The notes beneath the pieces were generated by a model. The model was given only the letters and a program-made list of their open reading frames with translations. It did no database searches and was not told the DNA's origin. The translations under genes and the position numbers were made by a program. Positions 28,756-40,016 of a stretch of DNA of 64,000 bases are shown here, one piece after another. Location: contig JBBBDQ010000231.1 in the NCBI GenBank assembly GCA_037127315.1, forward strand, positions 798,501 through 862,500, read 5' to 3'. This DNA is from Ascarosepion bandense. Lineage: Eukaryota > Mollusca > Cephalopoda > Sepiida > Sepiidae. Positions within the stretch are counted from its first letter, which is position 1. Every line of letters begins with the position of its first letter.

Positions 28756-30860
28756 AACATATACTTGAACAGGTTTGCTTAAAAGACAATTAGGGCGGAA
28801 ATGAAGATGAAATGATACGAGTTAGTTTGCTTAAGTGACAATTGGAGCGAATCAATAGAAACTGATTGCTACAAGTAGAATTGGAAAGAAAATAGTCATG
28901 AAAACTCTTAGACACTTTGCTTGAAACACAATTGGAAACGAAATACAGAGGAAATGACCTGGAGTTGTTTACTTAAAAGAAAATTGGAACAGAAATGTAG
29001 GTGAAAAAACATGGTTATGTGTACTTAAATGAAAACTGGGAAGGAAACGCATATGAAATAACGAGGAGTTGAGAGGAAATGTAGATTAAATGACACGGTT
29101 TTGGTTAATTGAAAAACAATTATAAAAGAAATGTAGATGAAATAGCCGAGGTTTGCTTGCTTGAAAGGCAACTGGAAAAGAAATGCAGAGGCATGATCAA
29201 TACATGTTTGCTTAAAATCAAATGAAAAGAAATGCAGCTAAAATGTCCAAGGTATGTTTGCTTGAAATTAAATTGAAGTCAAAATGCATGGCATGGTCAT
29301 TTTAGTTTAAATAATAATTGGAAAGAAATTACAGCTGAGAAAACATGGACTTGTTTGCTTAAAACACAATGGACTGGTTTGATTAAAAGACCATTAGAAA
29401 AGAATTTAAGATATAATGACTTGGGGTTGTATGCCTAACAGACATTTTGAAAGAAAAATCAAATGTATTTGTTTTCTGAAAAGACAATAGGAAATTGAAT
29501 GCAGCGGAAATGTTTCTTATCAATCAGTTAAGTGTCATACGTGATACACGCTTGGGCGATCATGTCTCGAAAGAGACATGAATCACTGGGCAGAAGATTA
29601 TCCCGCGGTAGGTTGCCATTGCTTTCTGCCGTAGACTGGTTGTCAGCCAAGGTTATAGAACCCAATCTGTCCTGTTATTTAACTCATAACTGGAAAGTAG
29701 AGACGGATTAATACCTTTCCCAAGGTTATTTGTGCGTAAGTGAATGCAAGGAATTCAACTGGAATTCGAACTCGGCTCTCCGATTTCTCGTTCTGAGTCG
29801 ATATCCACTGCGCCACAACGCACATCCATCCATGTTTCTTATACGTTTGATTGAAATAAAATGGAAAAGAAGTACAGTTGAAATGATCGAGGCATGTTTG
29901 CTGAAAATACAAGAGGAAAGAAAATGCAAATAAAATTAAAATGGTTGCTTTAAAGAAAATTGGAAAGATAATGAAGATAAAATGGCATGGGAAGAATTTC
30001 CTTAAATGACAATTTAGAAGCAGATGTCATGACCAGGAATCTTTTTTTCTTAAATACGACTGGAAAAAAATGCAAATGAAGTTAATTGGACTCGTTTACT
30101 TAAAAGACGATTTGATAGAAAAGGCATAGGAATCACAGTGACACGTTTTCTTAAATAACAACTGGCATGTAATGCATAAGGAATGACCTGGGCATGTTAA
30201 TTTAATTTTGAAAGAAAATGCATGTCAAAGGACCAAATTGAAAAAAGAAATGCTGAAGAAATACTTAAAATACAATTGGAGAAGAAATGCAGATGAAAAG
30301 TTTTTATAATATAACTATTGCAAAGAAATTTCAGAGAAAATTACCCGGACATGTTTGATTAAAAAAGTTGGAAATGAAATTCCTATAAAATGACCAGGAT
30401 TTGTTTGCAATAGAAATAAAAATACATAGGAAATAATTAGGAAATGTTAGCATAAATGAATATTGGAAAGTAAATGCATATCTAATGACCAGGTTTTGTT
30501 TAATTAAAAATCTATTGTAAAGAAAATGCAGATGAAAAAACATGGACTAGTTTCCTTAAAAAGAATTGGAAAGTAAATGCAGATGTAATGACCTGGATAC
30601 TTATGCTTAAAAGACAATTTGAAAGAAAAAGCATATGAAATAACTGAGACATGTTTTCTTAGAATCAACTGGAAATGAAATGCAGATAAAATCGCCTGCA
30701 CTCGTTTGCTTAAAAGAAAACTGATAATGACAGTCAGATGAATTGACCCGCAGAGAATTGCATTAAAGACAACTGAAAATTAATATTGCTATAAAATGCA
30801 TAGGCTTGTATAAAAGATTTGAAATATAAAATGTTGAAATGTCTAAATTAAAAGACAATT
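28756..30860 (+). repeat. Degenerate 52-bp minisatellite, about 2.1 kb
   Basis: Roughly 35 units of about 52 bp, interrupted by a SINE at 29521-29831. The unit reads approximately GTTTGCTTAAAAGACAATTG, GAAAGAAATGCAGATGAAAT, GACCTGGACTT. Units differ by many substitutions and small indels, so the array is old. The minus-strand frames rich in FHLHF and FICIFF are products of it, not proteins. Confidence 0.85.
29521..29831 (-). mobile_element. SINE-A inserted in the minisatellite, 11-bp duplication
   Basis: Complete copy with head at the right (complement of GTGCGTTGTGGCGCAGTGGA) and end CAATCAGTTAAGTGTCATAC at the left. ATGTTTCTTAT occurs at 29510-29520 and 29832-29842. Confidence 0.96.
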
Positions 30861-31238
30861 TTGAAACGAATATATTTTATCTTAGATTATAACAAGATGC
30901 TAAGTAAAACCTAAAGTAAAAAAGAAAATATCTTATTGCGTTTAATAAAATATCTCGAATAAAATTCAGAAACAATGGCAACTAGTAGGAACTGTCTATG
31001 GTAGATATTACTAGATTTTTTAACATACCAAAACCTGCTTTGTCCAAATGTTAGTTTTGTAATTATCATATAGCTTATTGACACTTATTGTTTAGTTGTA
31101 TATTTAAATCTGTAAGTAAATCTTGGTACTGTTAGTAAGTGATTCTGCAGTACAACATTGTTTGATTAAGATTTTTACTTCACGCTGTTAAAAATTAAAA
31201 GAATAAAGTGAATATTGTTTTTTTTTTATCGTTTCACT
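30861..31238. other. AT-rich spacer
   Basis: Nothing recognised. Confidence 0.5.
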
Positions 31239-31870
31239 CTAAGCAAGACAGCATTGCCAGAGAAGCACAGGATGCACAGAGATGCACAGGATGCACAGAG
31301 ATGCACAGGAGGTTACAGTGAGAGAAAATAAGTAAAAGATAGTACAGGGGATGTCGAAGAAAGAATTAAGAGAAATATAGGAATCAAAGACATAGAAAAT
31401 GGCAATTTCGGTCGCATTAAACGTTGGGGATTGTAGCTATCCGGAAAGCAAGTATACGGAAGGAAGTTCCACAGTCGGGAAGAGAGCGAGAAAAGAAAAT
31501 ATTAAAGTAGAAGTGTTGCTTACATTTGGCTATTTTGACGGTAAAAGGTTGGGACATAGTTGTCAATCTAGTAGCATGTGTAAATTCATGTGGTCGGGAA
31601 ACCAGGGAAACAAGCTCATCAGAACAGAATCCATGAAAATATTTGTAGAAAAGACAGATAGAAGCCATGTTCCGTCAGTGCGAATGCGACTGAAGTCTAG
31701 CTGCCAAATAGAGATCGATTACATCGCAGATCCTCCTTTGAATTTTGTGACGAACTTTGAAATGAATAGCAGGAGCACCCTACGAGATGTGGCAACAGTA
31801 TTCAATGCACTGACGAATGGTAGATTTATAAATATGCAAGATAGAGTCTGACAAGAAAAATTGCCATTTT
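31239..31870 (-). pseudogene. Jk-LINE copy, RT C-terminus and 3' UTR, degraded
   Basis: Minus-strand frame pieces MASICLFYKYFHGFCSDELV, PHEFTHATRLTTMSQPFTVK and AKCKQHFYF match the C-terminus of the 9-kb copy. The 3' UTR (31239-31390) contains a small repeat of GATGCACAG units. The 150-residue + strand frame across it is antisense. 5'-truncated near 31870. Confidence 0.88.
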
Positions 31871-32004
31871 TGAAAAATTTTGTGACCTTTTTGTTATCCG
31901 TTCTTTTTTTTTTTATCTGATATCAACTTGTCAAATACCGATTTAATTTTTCTCACGGACATCAAACATGCACGCCGGAGTGTTGGGATGTGGTGTTATC
32001 TAAT

Positions 32005-32150
32005 ATTATTTTTTTATAATCATTTCACGCTAAGCAAGGTAGAAATGCCACTGTGCTGGGGTTTACTGTGGAAGAATAAAAAATTACAGGGGATGTCGAA
32101 CAAAAAAATAAGAGCTAGATGGAAATCAAGTAGATAAAAATGGCAATTGA
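32005..32150 (-). mobile_element. Jk-LINE 3' terminus fragment
   Basis: TTATAATCATTTCACGCTAA, GCAAGGTAGAAATGCCACTG, then GGGGATGTCGAACA: the reverse of the LINE 3' end only. Confidence 0.75.
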
Positions 32151-32159
32151 CGTTACTCA

Positions 32160-33150
32160 CAATAATTTTCCTCGAGATTCTTTGTTCATTTTCATGACTT
32201 GTTTTTTTAAAAGTTTTCTTAAAATACCCACAAACCGTTCAGCTTGTCCGTTTAACTGTGGCTAATACAGTGTCGTAGTATTATGCTCAATCGAGAACAA
32301 TTTACAAAATTATTTAATTACGTAAGCAGTGAATTGTGTACCGTTATCCGACACTATGACGTCCAGAATGCTATATCTTGCAAACAGTTCAAAGCATTAA
32401 ATTGTGTACCGTTATCCGACACTATGACGTCCAGAATGCTATATCTTGCAAACAGTTCAAAGCATTAAATTGTGTACCGTTATCCGACACTATGACGTCC
32501 AGAATGCTATATGTTGAAAAAAATTCAAAGCATTAACTTGTGTACCGTTATCAGACACTAGGACGTCCAGAATGCTATATCTTGCAAACAGTTCAAAGCA
32601 TTAAATTGTGTACCGTTATCCGACACTATGACGTCTAGAATGCTATATGTTGAAAAAAATTCAAAGCATTAACTTGTGTACCGTTATCAGACACTAGGAC
32701 GTCCAGAATGCTATATCTTGCAAACAGTTCAAAGCATTAAATTGTGAACCGTTATCCGATACTATGACGTCCAGAATGCTATATCTTGCAAACAGTTCAT
32801 TTACATAATTCGCCCAAAACATGGAATTTGATTTTTTGCCCTTACAAATCTAAGGCCACTAACACCAGATAATGCAATTAGTTTATTAGGCGTGCAATCT
32901 CGACTTCAGAGTATCTGTCTTTGTTCAAAGTTCAAATTTCGTGTTCGGTGATTTTCCTTCCAGAGCATAAACTTTGCAGGCTTTTTACAAATGTCTCAAT
33001 ATCTTGGTCTAGTTTTGTACATTATACATAACATCTCATAAGAGATTTTATCTTTGAAATGTCCACTTTGAAATTCATTTAATATCCGCTTTTGTAATAT
33101 GATAGGTATTACTACACTTTGTACAAACATTAGTACTCCATCTAAGCTAG
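32160..33150 (-). pseudogene. Ty3/gypsy integrase, degraded, with internal array
   Basis: The retrotransposon integrase inserts the cDNA into the chromosome. On the minus strand, the N-terminal zinc-binding part is visible around 32900-33110 (ILNEFQSGHF, KSLMRCYV, KLDQDIE-FVKS), then the catalytic core IVSDNGTQFTA with the family's second acid, and LNGQAERFV near 32240, a typical spot between the second and third acids. Stops and frameshifts are frequent. The 32334-32810 segment is a tandem expansion of the core. Confidence 0.85.
32334..32810 (-). repeat. 68-bp tandem array of the integrase catalytic segment
   Basis: About seven units with starts at 32385, 32453, 32521, 32589, 32657, 32725 and 32793, all 68 bp apart. 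Each unit has TGTACCGTTATCCGACACTA, TGACGTCCAGAATGCTATAT and TTGCAAACAGTTCAAAGCAT. Read on the minus strand every unit repeats the codons for VSDNGTQF. Two units share the variant GTTGAAAAAAATTCAAAGC plus ATCAGACACTAGG, so 136-bp pairs were duplicated. Because 68 is not a multiple of 3, the frame is destroyed. Confidence 0.95.
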
Positions 33151-33499
33151 TATTCGTTCAAGTCTCATTTAGGTTCTAAAAATCGTCTATCTTTCTTACT
33201 TTCTTGTAGTGGTATTTTTTTTATTTTTGAAATAAACATGTCATGTTCTGCTTTTACTTTTATTTCTGCGAAGGTAACTGATAATTTTCGTACTACATTG
33301 TTTAATATATTTTAAATTTCTATTTTATTTTTAATGCAACAATACCAGTGTCTTTAAGTGGTTCAATATTCTTTTATATCAATCTTAATAAATCATGTTC
33401 GTACTGCTTTTGTCGATCATCAAATCGTTATTTTATACAATAATACGCCATCGTTATAATGTGCTTACTCTATGCGTAGGGATTACTTTTTTAACCAAA

Positions 33500-33960
33500 A
33501 ATTGATTACATAGGTCAGTGGTCTGTCTTTTACAAAAACATTTTCCATGTATAAATTTATGAATTATTTTACTACATATCTTACATTTAAAGCCTCTTTT
33601 TCAATTTAGCTTTCGTGTTTTTTTTGTCTTGTTTTTTTTCTGTCGGTAATAGCGAATGCGAAACATGTGCGACAGCTTTCGTGTTATCGTCATCTTTATG
33701 CAAAATTGCCGCTCTTATTAAATAGTTACTAGTATTTAACGTCAATAGAATTTCTGCTTGCCGACCATTGTGGGCTGATGATAAGTCTGACGACAGCATT
33801 TTCTTGATTTCTTCAAACACTTTTTGACATTTCCCAGTCTATTTCCAGTTTACTTCATTTTTTAAAATTGTTATGTTGAGCTCTCAAATTCTGCTTATAA
33901 GTTGTTTAGAGCAGAATATTTCTAGTCTTAGAAATACTTGTAGTCACTTATTTTTTATTA
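33500..33960 (-). pseudogene. Ty3/gypsy RNase H domain, degraded
   Basis: The minus-strand frame at 33587-33820 reads EILLTLNTSNYLIRAAILHK, then VAHVSHSLLPTEKK. It is the RNase H start of a gypsy polymerase; the family has a TDAS motif at the position of LNTS, so the first catalytic Asp is lost. It sits between RT and integrase as expected. Confidence 0.8.
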
Positions 33961-34039
33961 GAGAAGGCATATTCTTAAATGTACTTGTCCTCGACAGAGC
34001 AAGTTCAGAACTATTTTTGTTATTCATTTATCCTAGACG

Positions 34040-34800
34040 AGCAGAATAACCCGGCGTTGCTCGGGTATAATGAAAGCTTTAAAACTAATCCATAGTCCAT
34101 GGAGCTCAGACTATGCGGACGCTGGCACGAAAGAACTAAAAAGCAATAGTTGTTTCCAGTTAAAGCGAATCCGTAGACTGAAAGAAAAATGAATGGATCT
34201 AAGTCAAATTTTGATCCACTAGTATCGATACCAAATAAGTTTTTTCGTCGAAAACTTAATTTTGAAAGCTAAATAAGTCCACTGAGTAAATGGTATCATG
34301 GTTGACACTAAAAACTACAATTATACCTACTTAGAGCCAAACCCGATTCAAAAAACTAAAATAAAAGGGCTGAAAAAATACAGACATACAGGCAGATAAA
34401 CAGACACACACAAACATTTTGCCTTATATATATATATATTATCGATTTTCTGCACTATTGTAAGAACTGCAACCTAGAAATTTCTGAATATCGTTTCTTA
34501 TGTCATTGTCTATGAGTGTATCAAATTTGACTGAAATCGGACCACTCTTTCTATAACCTGATTTTTTCATTTTCGATTTTCGATATTTATCGGAGGTACC
34601 TCGACACAAAACCTAGCTAAGAACACTCGCAAACGCTTATAGTACAACTGTGTAAATTTTCAAGAAAATCGGTTCAGCCGTTTCGGCGTCTATAGGTAAC
34701 GGACACACACACACACACACACACACTCTCTCTCACCCCCACACACACACACACACAAAGTTTCATTTATAAATAAGTTTAGATAGATATTTAATTTTAG
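34040..34800 (+). repeat. D-repeat copy 2, inserted in the gypsy element
   Basis: AACCCGGCGTTGCTCGGGTA, AATGAAAGCTTTAAAACTAA and the long 3' part (GATTTTCTGCACTATTGTAA, AAAATCGGTTCAGCCGTTTC, GGTAACGGACACACACACAC, CATTTATAAATAAGTTTAGA). It splits RT from RNase H. It includes the CA microsatellite at 34700-34758. Confidence 0.8.
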
Positions 34801-34849
34801 GCAAAAAAAGATTTTTTTCACAGTTTCTCACTGAATTTGAACCCGTACT

Positions 34850-35520
34850 CTCGTATTTTTTTTCAAAAAACTTTTTTATGTGCTTGATATGTTATTCTTT
34901 AGATACACCTTTAATCAATATGTCATCCGGATAAGCAAGTGCGAAATCATCATCTTCAAGAATAATTCCCACAGAAATATGGTTATAACCACTTTCATTC
35001 CAAAAAGAATGACGGCAGAACTTATACAATCCCGTGTGGGTATTTATCATTATTAACTCTGAGCATTCTTTTTCATTTTGTATTTACAAATACACCCCAG
35101 AAAAATCTAAATTCATCAAAAAACATTTCCACCGTTTTATTTTGTAAAACATTTTCTCTGGACTTGACCATGATTCTACACAGTTGTTACACTCTGTCGA
35201 AAAATCAACACAAGGACCGTTTTGTTTTTCTTTCTATAGAATTCTCGTGATTCCTATTTTCATTAGTCAATTATTTTCAATGACACCCAGGTTTTTAAAT
35301 CTGTCTAATTCTCCGTTGACTTGTTCCAATGCTGCAATCAATACACAATGTTTCGGTTTAAATACTGACGTCGGTCCTTTTTTTTAGTTGAACGTTTTCT
35401 TTGACTTTGGAACAATGAACCAAATTATACGACAGAACATCCGGAAAACTTTTTCAATTCTTCAATTTTCATATTGATTTTTTTAACTGGTCACTTGTCC
35501 AGTAGAATTTTGCCATGTTT
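34850..35520 (-). pseudogene. Ty3/gypsy reverse transcriptase, degraded
   Basis: Minus-strand remains in order: MNFDFSGVYLQIQNEKE (first catalytic Asp block, near 35100), ELIMINTHTGLYKFCR, then GIILEDDDFALAYPDDILIK near 34930, the YxDD box with P where most elements have V, L or M. Several stops. It follows the protease and precedes RNase H. Confidence 0.85.
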
Positions 35521-35579
35521 ATTTATAGGTAAATTCCATAACTCGAATAATTCCATCCACTCAGTGCCGAATAAATTTG

Positions 35580-35900
35580 TAGCATTGTTAACACATAAGC
35601 CTTAGCTTTTACGTACTTGTTAGGAAATGAAACGTTGCAAGTCATTTCACCGATAACAAATCATTTCTGACCCAACACGCCACATGCAATTTTCGAAGTT
35701 ATTTTTAATATAGGTTTTTCTTTTGCTTTCCATATATCTTCGTTGGTTATTGTGTTATTACTACCACTGTCTAGTTTCATTTTTACATACCCGTTACAAA
35801 TTTTCTTTTGTTTTTCTGTAATTATTTTTCCATTTCAATTTTTTCTGTGAGAAATTTTGTGGACGTTTATGGCCTACTTTTTCCACACCTGTATTACTTT
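35580..35900 (-). pseudogene. Ty3/gypsy aspartic protease and zinc-knuckle remnant
   Basis: NGYVKMKLDSGSNNTITNED, IWKAKEKPILKI around 35690-35810 matches the retroviral-type protease start (DTG in the family, DSG here). Upstream, CGKVGHKRPQ near 35860-35890 looks like the end of a gag zinc knuckle. Damaged. Confidence 0.7.
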
Positions 35901-35914
35901 AAATTCTTAATATA

Positions 35915-36274
35915 CACTACCGGCCATAATTATCAGGCCACCCCAGTTTTTTAAAAGAAATTATGTGTTTCATACTATTTTTAGTATTTATTGCCAAGTA
36001 GATAATTATAAATAATAATAGAATTATTTTTTTTAATACTGCACAATAACATGTGCATCAAATGAACTGTTCTGGTGTTCAGTTTTTGTTATCTCTTCCC
36101 CATGCTTTTTTTTTCTTATTGGTTGGCTGTAAAATTTTGCAAAGTAATAATAACAACAAGAGAACCGTTCTATTTTCATTTAGAATTATCCACTTGGCAA
36201 TAAATACTAAACATAGTATGAAATACATACTTTTTTTAAACACTGGGGTTGTCTAATAATTATGGCCAGTAGTG
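35915..36274. mobile_element. Tc1/mariner-type MITE, 360 bp, TA duplication
   Basis: Left TIR CACTACCGGCCATAATTATC, right TIR as its complement CACTACTGGCCATAATTATT, both continuing to CCCCAG and a T/A run for about 40 bp. TA on both sides (35913-35914 and 36275-36276). TTTTAGTATTTATTGCCAAG near the left and its inverted match near the right extend the palindromic structure. No coding capacity. It is inserted in the gag/protease junction of the gypsy relic. Confidence 0.95.
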
Positions 36275-36279
36275 TACGT

Positions 36280-36760
36280 ATAATCTTTTTATTCAGTTTT
36301 GCCGTATCGCGTCTCAGATTTAGGATTCGTCCGTTACTTTTGTAGTGTTAGTTTTTTGTTCTGTTCTAGTTTCATTAGGATTCTAGCACGTATTTGGCGT
36401 CTTTTTCACCGTTAACCCTTGAACAAAAATTAATCCTATAAATGTATTCGGTGTCAGCTTCTTTTATTTCAATTTTTTACGCGCCTTGTTAACGATTTCA
36501 GCATATGTAAAAAAAATCTCCGTCTTCTTTTTTCGTCAGATCCATACGCTTTCAACTAATAATGAACTTTTCTTGCTAAAAAAGATTAGTCAGACAATTT
36601 GCTATTTCTTCAGTGCAAATTTATCCTGGTTCTCTCGGTGTTAAAAAAAATGCAGTAACTTTCATGTGCTAACCTTCTCAACAAAAGCCTCATTTTTTCC
36701 TTGTATACTCAGTCGATTCATTCCTCTCTAGATATTTGCTCGGATGTTCTAAAATAAGCA
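36280..36760 (-). pseudogene. Ty3/gypsy gag remnant
   Basis: Minus-strand pieces DLTKKEDGDFF, KIEIKEADTEYIYRI, NFCSRVNGEKDAKYVLES and KSNGRILNLRRDTAKLN resemble the central gag region of gypsy elements (a retroviral capsid-like protein). Frame is broken in many places. No 5' LTR recognised to the right. Confidence 0.6.
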
Positions 36761-36941
36761 GAAAAGGTAATTACAGTTGGTCCAGTAGTAAGTATTGTAA
36801 GAGAATTCAGCTATGGCCTTTGCCACAGCGTTGTGCTTGAAAGAAAGTAGTGAATTTTTCTGTTTTCTTCTTATTCATTTCAGTTAACTTTTATTGTTGT
36901 TGCTGGAGTTCCACCAAATGCTGTTGTTGATGATGATGGTG

Positions 36942-36997
<56 letters not shown>

Positions 36998-37832
36998 TCT
37001 TCCACATCTAAGAATATCTGAGAGTTTTTACGCACACAAAGAAAAATTCATACCAACGTTGTTTTAATTTTTTGTTTTCAGTTATATCATGTATGCTGAA
37101 GCAAGAAAGTATTTTTCCTACTCTGAATAAGTTTCAATTCCTCATTGTCATTGCTATAACTCGCTACAAACGGTAATTACGTCTCGACTGATTTCAACGG
37201 TAGTCTAACGAAGACTTTATGAGAACTCTCTCGGAACTCCGTCCTCTGAACTGTCTTTTAGTTCTTTATTTAAGATGCTTTGCCTAGTTCATCATCTGTT
37301 ATTAGAGGTGTCTTATTTGCTCCTAAAAAAACCATGTTAGATATTGTGGAAATCAATTAGACTTGAGTTGCAAATGAGCACAATATTTTGATGGATTCAA
37401 ATAACTTATTACTGTGATGTTGAATTTTAGTGTAGCTAGGCGGCTCGTATTCTGATGAAAGCCTAAAGCAACGTACCTTTTTTTTCTTGTGTGTCTCCAT
37501 TTGGTTCTGCAGTAAATTAAATCTAACCAACATGGCGTAATTTCTCATATTTAAAATGGAATTTTAAATAGAAAGAAACTCATTCGAATTTCAGTTAAGC
37601 TCAATACTCGAAAGCTTGGCATATAGACTCCTATTTAAAGCAACACAAAAACAAAATACATCTTAAACAATCAAGCATGAAGAGAAACTAAGAATACCAA
37701 AAAACAAAACCCTCTTTTATATGACTAAAGAAGTGGCTGAAAGCGGTTGAAGCAATAAACGCAAGAATACTGGAAGAATTAATAATACAATGAATTAGAT
37801 TTTTCTTATCTGCCGAATTTGAAGAAAGATGC

Positions 37833-37835
<3 letters not shown>
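36761..37835. other. No gene recognised; (AAT)n at 36938-36997
   Basis: AT-rich sequence with one pure AAT microsatellite and a preceding GTTGTTGATGATGATGGTGA stretch. It may include unrecognised parts of the gypsy 5' end. Confidence 0.5.

Positions 37836-37883
<48 letters not shown>
37836..37883 (+). repeat. (TA)n microsatellite
   Basis: Pure TA tract. Confidence 0.95.
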
Positions 37884-37885
<2 letters not shown>

Positions 37886-38040
37886 TCAATCAACATCTGA
37901 CGATTTCTTTGAGCATGAAACTCACTTGTGTTACCGGGGAGAAAGAAATGTATATTTATTAACATAATTTTTTAGCTTTCTTATTATACATCGAATATTG
38001 TTTTATTAGCACCAGCACTCACGTTGCAATATATATATAT

Positions 38041-38865
38041 TAATCATTTCACCCCAAGCAAGGCACTTCATTGCCACTATTGCGCTGCGCAGGGGGTTAC
38101 ATAGGGGAAAGTGATTGGAAGAGTGGTTAGATATAGGAAATGTCAGAAGAAGAGTGATAGGCGGGTAAGGATACCGAGGATGAAGGTTGGGTAGATGGGA
38201 AGGGTATTTGAGGGGATGGATGCGAGTGAGTGCGTTAGAAGATGTCTATTGACCTTAGATTTAAACTCCTGGAGTTTGTAGCTGTCTGTGAAGGACGTGT
38301 ATGGAAGGGAGTTCCACAGGCGGAAAATGCGAAGAAAGAAGCTGTTTGCGTAGAAATTGCGGTTACATCCTATCTGTTTAAAAGTAAGAGGGTGGGACTT
38401 AGTAGCTAATCTAGTATAGAGAGCAAATTCATACCTAGGGAGCACCAGTGATCTAAGTTCATCGGAGCAGAAGCCGTGAAAATATTTTTAGTAGAGGAAC
38501 AGACAAGCCACGTTAAGCCGGTGGGCGAGTGACTGCTGCCCGTCTGCCAAGTCGGTATCGATAATATTAAAGATTCTCTGTTGTATTTTGTCAAGAACCC
38601 CGAAGAGAATAGCAGCGGCACCTGACTAGATGCGGCAGCAGTATTCAATATACGGGCTGATGGTAGACTGCAGGATAGATTCAGACGGGAAAAACTTCCG
38701 GGCCCTGCACAGAGAACCGACTTTTATAGCAGCGGATTTAGCGATGGATTAGATATAGTCATTCCACTTGAGGTCCGCTGAGAGTGTGAGACCAAGGAGG
38801 CGTAGTGTTTTAATCTCTGGGAGGCAAGCCTGTTCCATGCTAATGGGAGGTAGGAGCGATTGAAT
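38041..38865 (-). pseudogene. Jk-LINE copy, RT C-terminus and 3' UTR
   Basis: Minus strand: 3' end at CACCCCAAGCAAGGCACTTC; coding remains FRLWNSLPYTSFTDSYKLQE, FKSKVNRHLLTHS (38143-38445) and, frameshifted, TRLNVACLFLY-KYFHGFCSDE. Truncated near 38865 where SINE-B begins. Closest to the 58949-60975 copy. Confidence 0.88.
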
Positions 38866-38867
38866 GT

Positions 38868-38984
38868 TAAATCGGTCGGGTTTCAATCCTGCCTGCAATT
38901 AATCGGATGTTTAAACGTACTGATGAATTGTGATACAGCGAAACAGGATTCCTATGGGATATATATATATATATATATATATAT
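38868..38984 (+). mobile_element. SINE-B with (TA)n tail
   Basis: ATCGGTCGGGTTTCAATCCT, GCCTGCAATTAATCGGATGT, then ACTGATGAATTGTGATACAG, CGAAACAGGATTCC, GGGATATATA. The core CTGATGA and GAAAC are intact; stem II is weakened to ATTGT/ACAG. 5'-truncated between the A and B boxes. The TA tract covers 38959-38984. Confidence 0.85.
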
Positions 38985-39300
38985 GCCTTATTTTGTATAC
39001 GTCTATTCCTATCCTACTTGCTTGTGTGTGTGTATTCTCACATAATTGTTTTTGTATTTGTATGATTTAATGTACGTATTCTTTATTCCGTGTGTATATG
39101 TGCAATTTACTATATGTATTGTTTATTTCCGGTTTACATTCTAAAATTTTCAATTCCTCTGTTAACAACCATTTTTGGAATATTCTAAGTCAAAAACATT
39201 TTTTTCAACGGTCAGAAAAGGGTAGATGCAATTTTTTTACTTGCTGGAATAAATTCTGGTTTACCAACCATTTAAGAATGTGTTGTATTTTCCTCTGAAT
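38985..39300. other. No recognisable gene
   Basis: AT-rich sequence, no family match. Confidence 0.5.
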
Positions 39301-39302
39301 AA

Positions 39303-39341
<39 letters not shown>

Positions 39342-39367
39342 ATCTATCTATATATATATATATATAT
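39301..39367 (+). repeat. (ATCT)n(TA)n microsatellite
   Basis: Tetranucleotide ATCT tract passing into TA. Confidence 0.95.
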
Positions 39368-39419
39368 CAAGGTAGAATGTTTTAATATCTTTTAATAGAT
39401 TTAATAAATTTGGTAGAAG

Positions 39420-39512
39420 TGTGTTTCACTCTGTATGTAGCGATTACTGACTCGGAAAGAAGAATCGTCGAACCGAGTTCTAATCTTACACGACTCACTC
39501 ACATTTACTGTC
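39420..39512 (+). mobile_element. SINE-A head relic
   Basis: TAGCGATTACTGACTCGGAA, GAAGAATCGTCGAACCGAGT, TCTAATC resembles the tRNA-like head. The A box is degraded and the body is missing. Confidence 0.55.
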
Positions 39513-39564
39513 TTACAAATATGCCTTAACATACTTTTTAAAAATTGATTCCATTTACCATACT

Positions 39565-39843
39565 CAATAATTTTTGAAACCAAAAGTAAGCTCATACTAA
39601 AAGACAGAACGAGGTAACTGAAATTACTGACACACGTAATGAGGAAATAGGGCTTAGAAATTTCGACACTCGCAGGACATATCGAAAGGTACAAGGAGAG
39701 GTAGTGAGTCATCTAGTCAACAAAATACGTTAAAGAAAGGCAAAGCAGAGTAGGAGGTTTTATAAAACGACAAATATTACAAAGTATCTGATATTATGGA
39801 GAGCCATGATCGCCCACGTCTCGAGAGGTTTCAGAACATAGAA
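39565..39843 (+). pseudogene. RTE-LINE copy 2, C-terminal relic
   Basis: The + strand frame follows the end of the RTE-like protein with heavy divergence: RNEEIGLRNFDTRRTYRK corresponds to the [16 protein letters not shown] part, and ILWRAMIAHVSRGFRT then TAG corresponds to the terminal [11 protein letters not shown] stop. It ends in an AATAATATTATT tail. Confidence 0.7.
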
Positions 39844-39962
39844 AAATAATATTATTATAATATAATATTCAGCTGATGTAGATTTTTATTTTGAACAATG
39901 TAAAAATAAACGATAAGAAATAGTAATCAACGGACGACATGCTTTGTTTCTTTCCAAAAACA

Positions 39963-39967
<5 letters not shown>

Positions 39968-40013
<46 letters not shown>
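39968..40013 (+). repeat. (TA)n microsatellite
   Basis: Pure TA tract. Confidence 0.95.

Positions 40014-40016
<3 letters not shown>

Noticed and set aside
31399..31851. 150-codon + strand open frame
   Set aside because: It is the antisense of a Jk-LINE C-terminus; the minus strand gives the RT residues.
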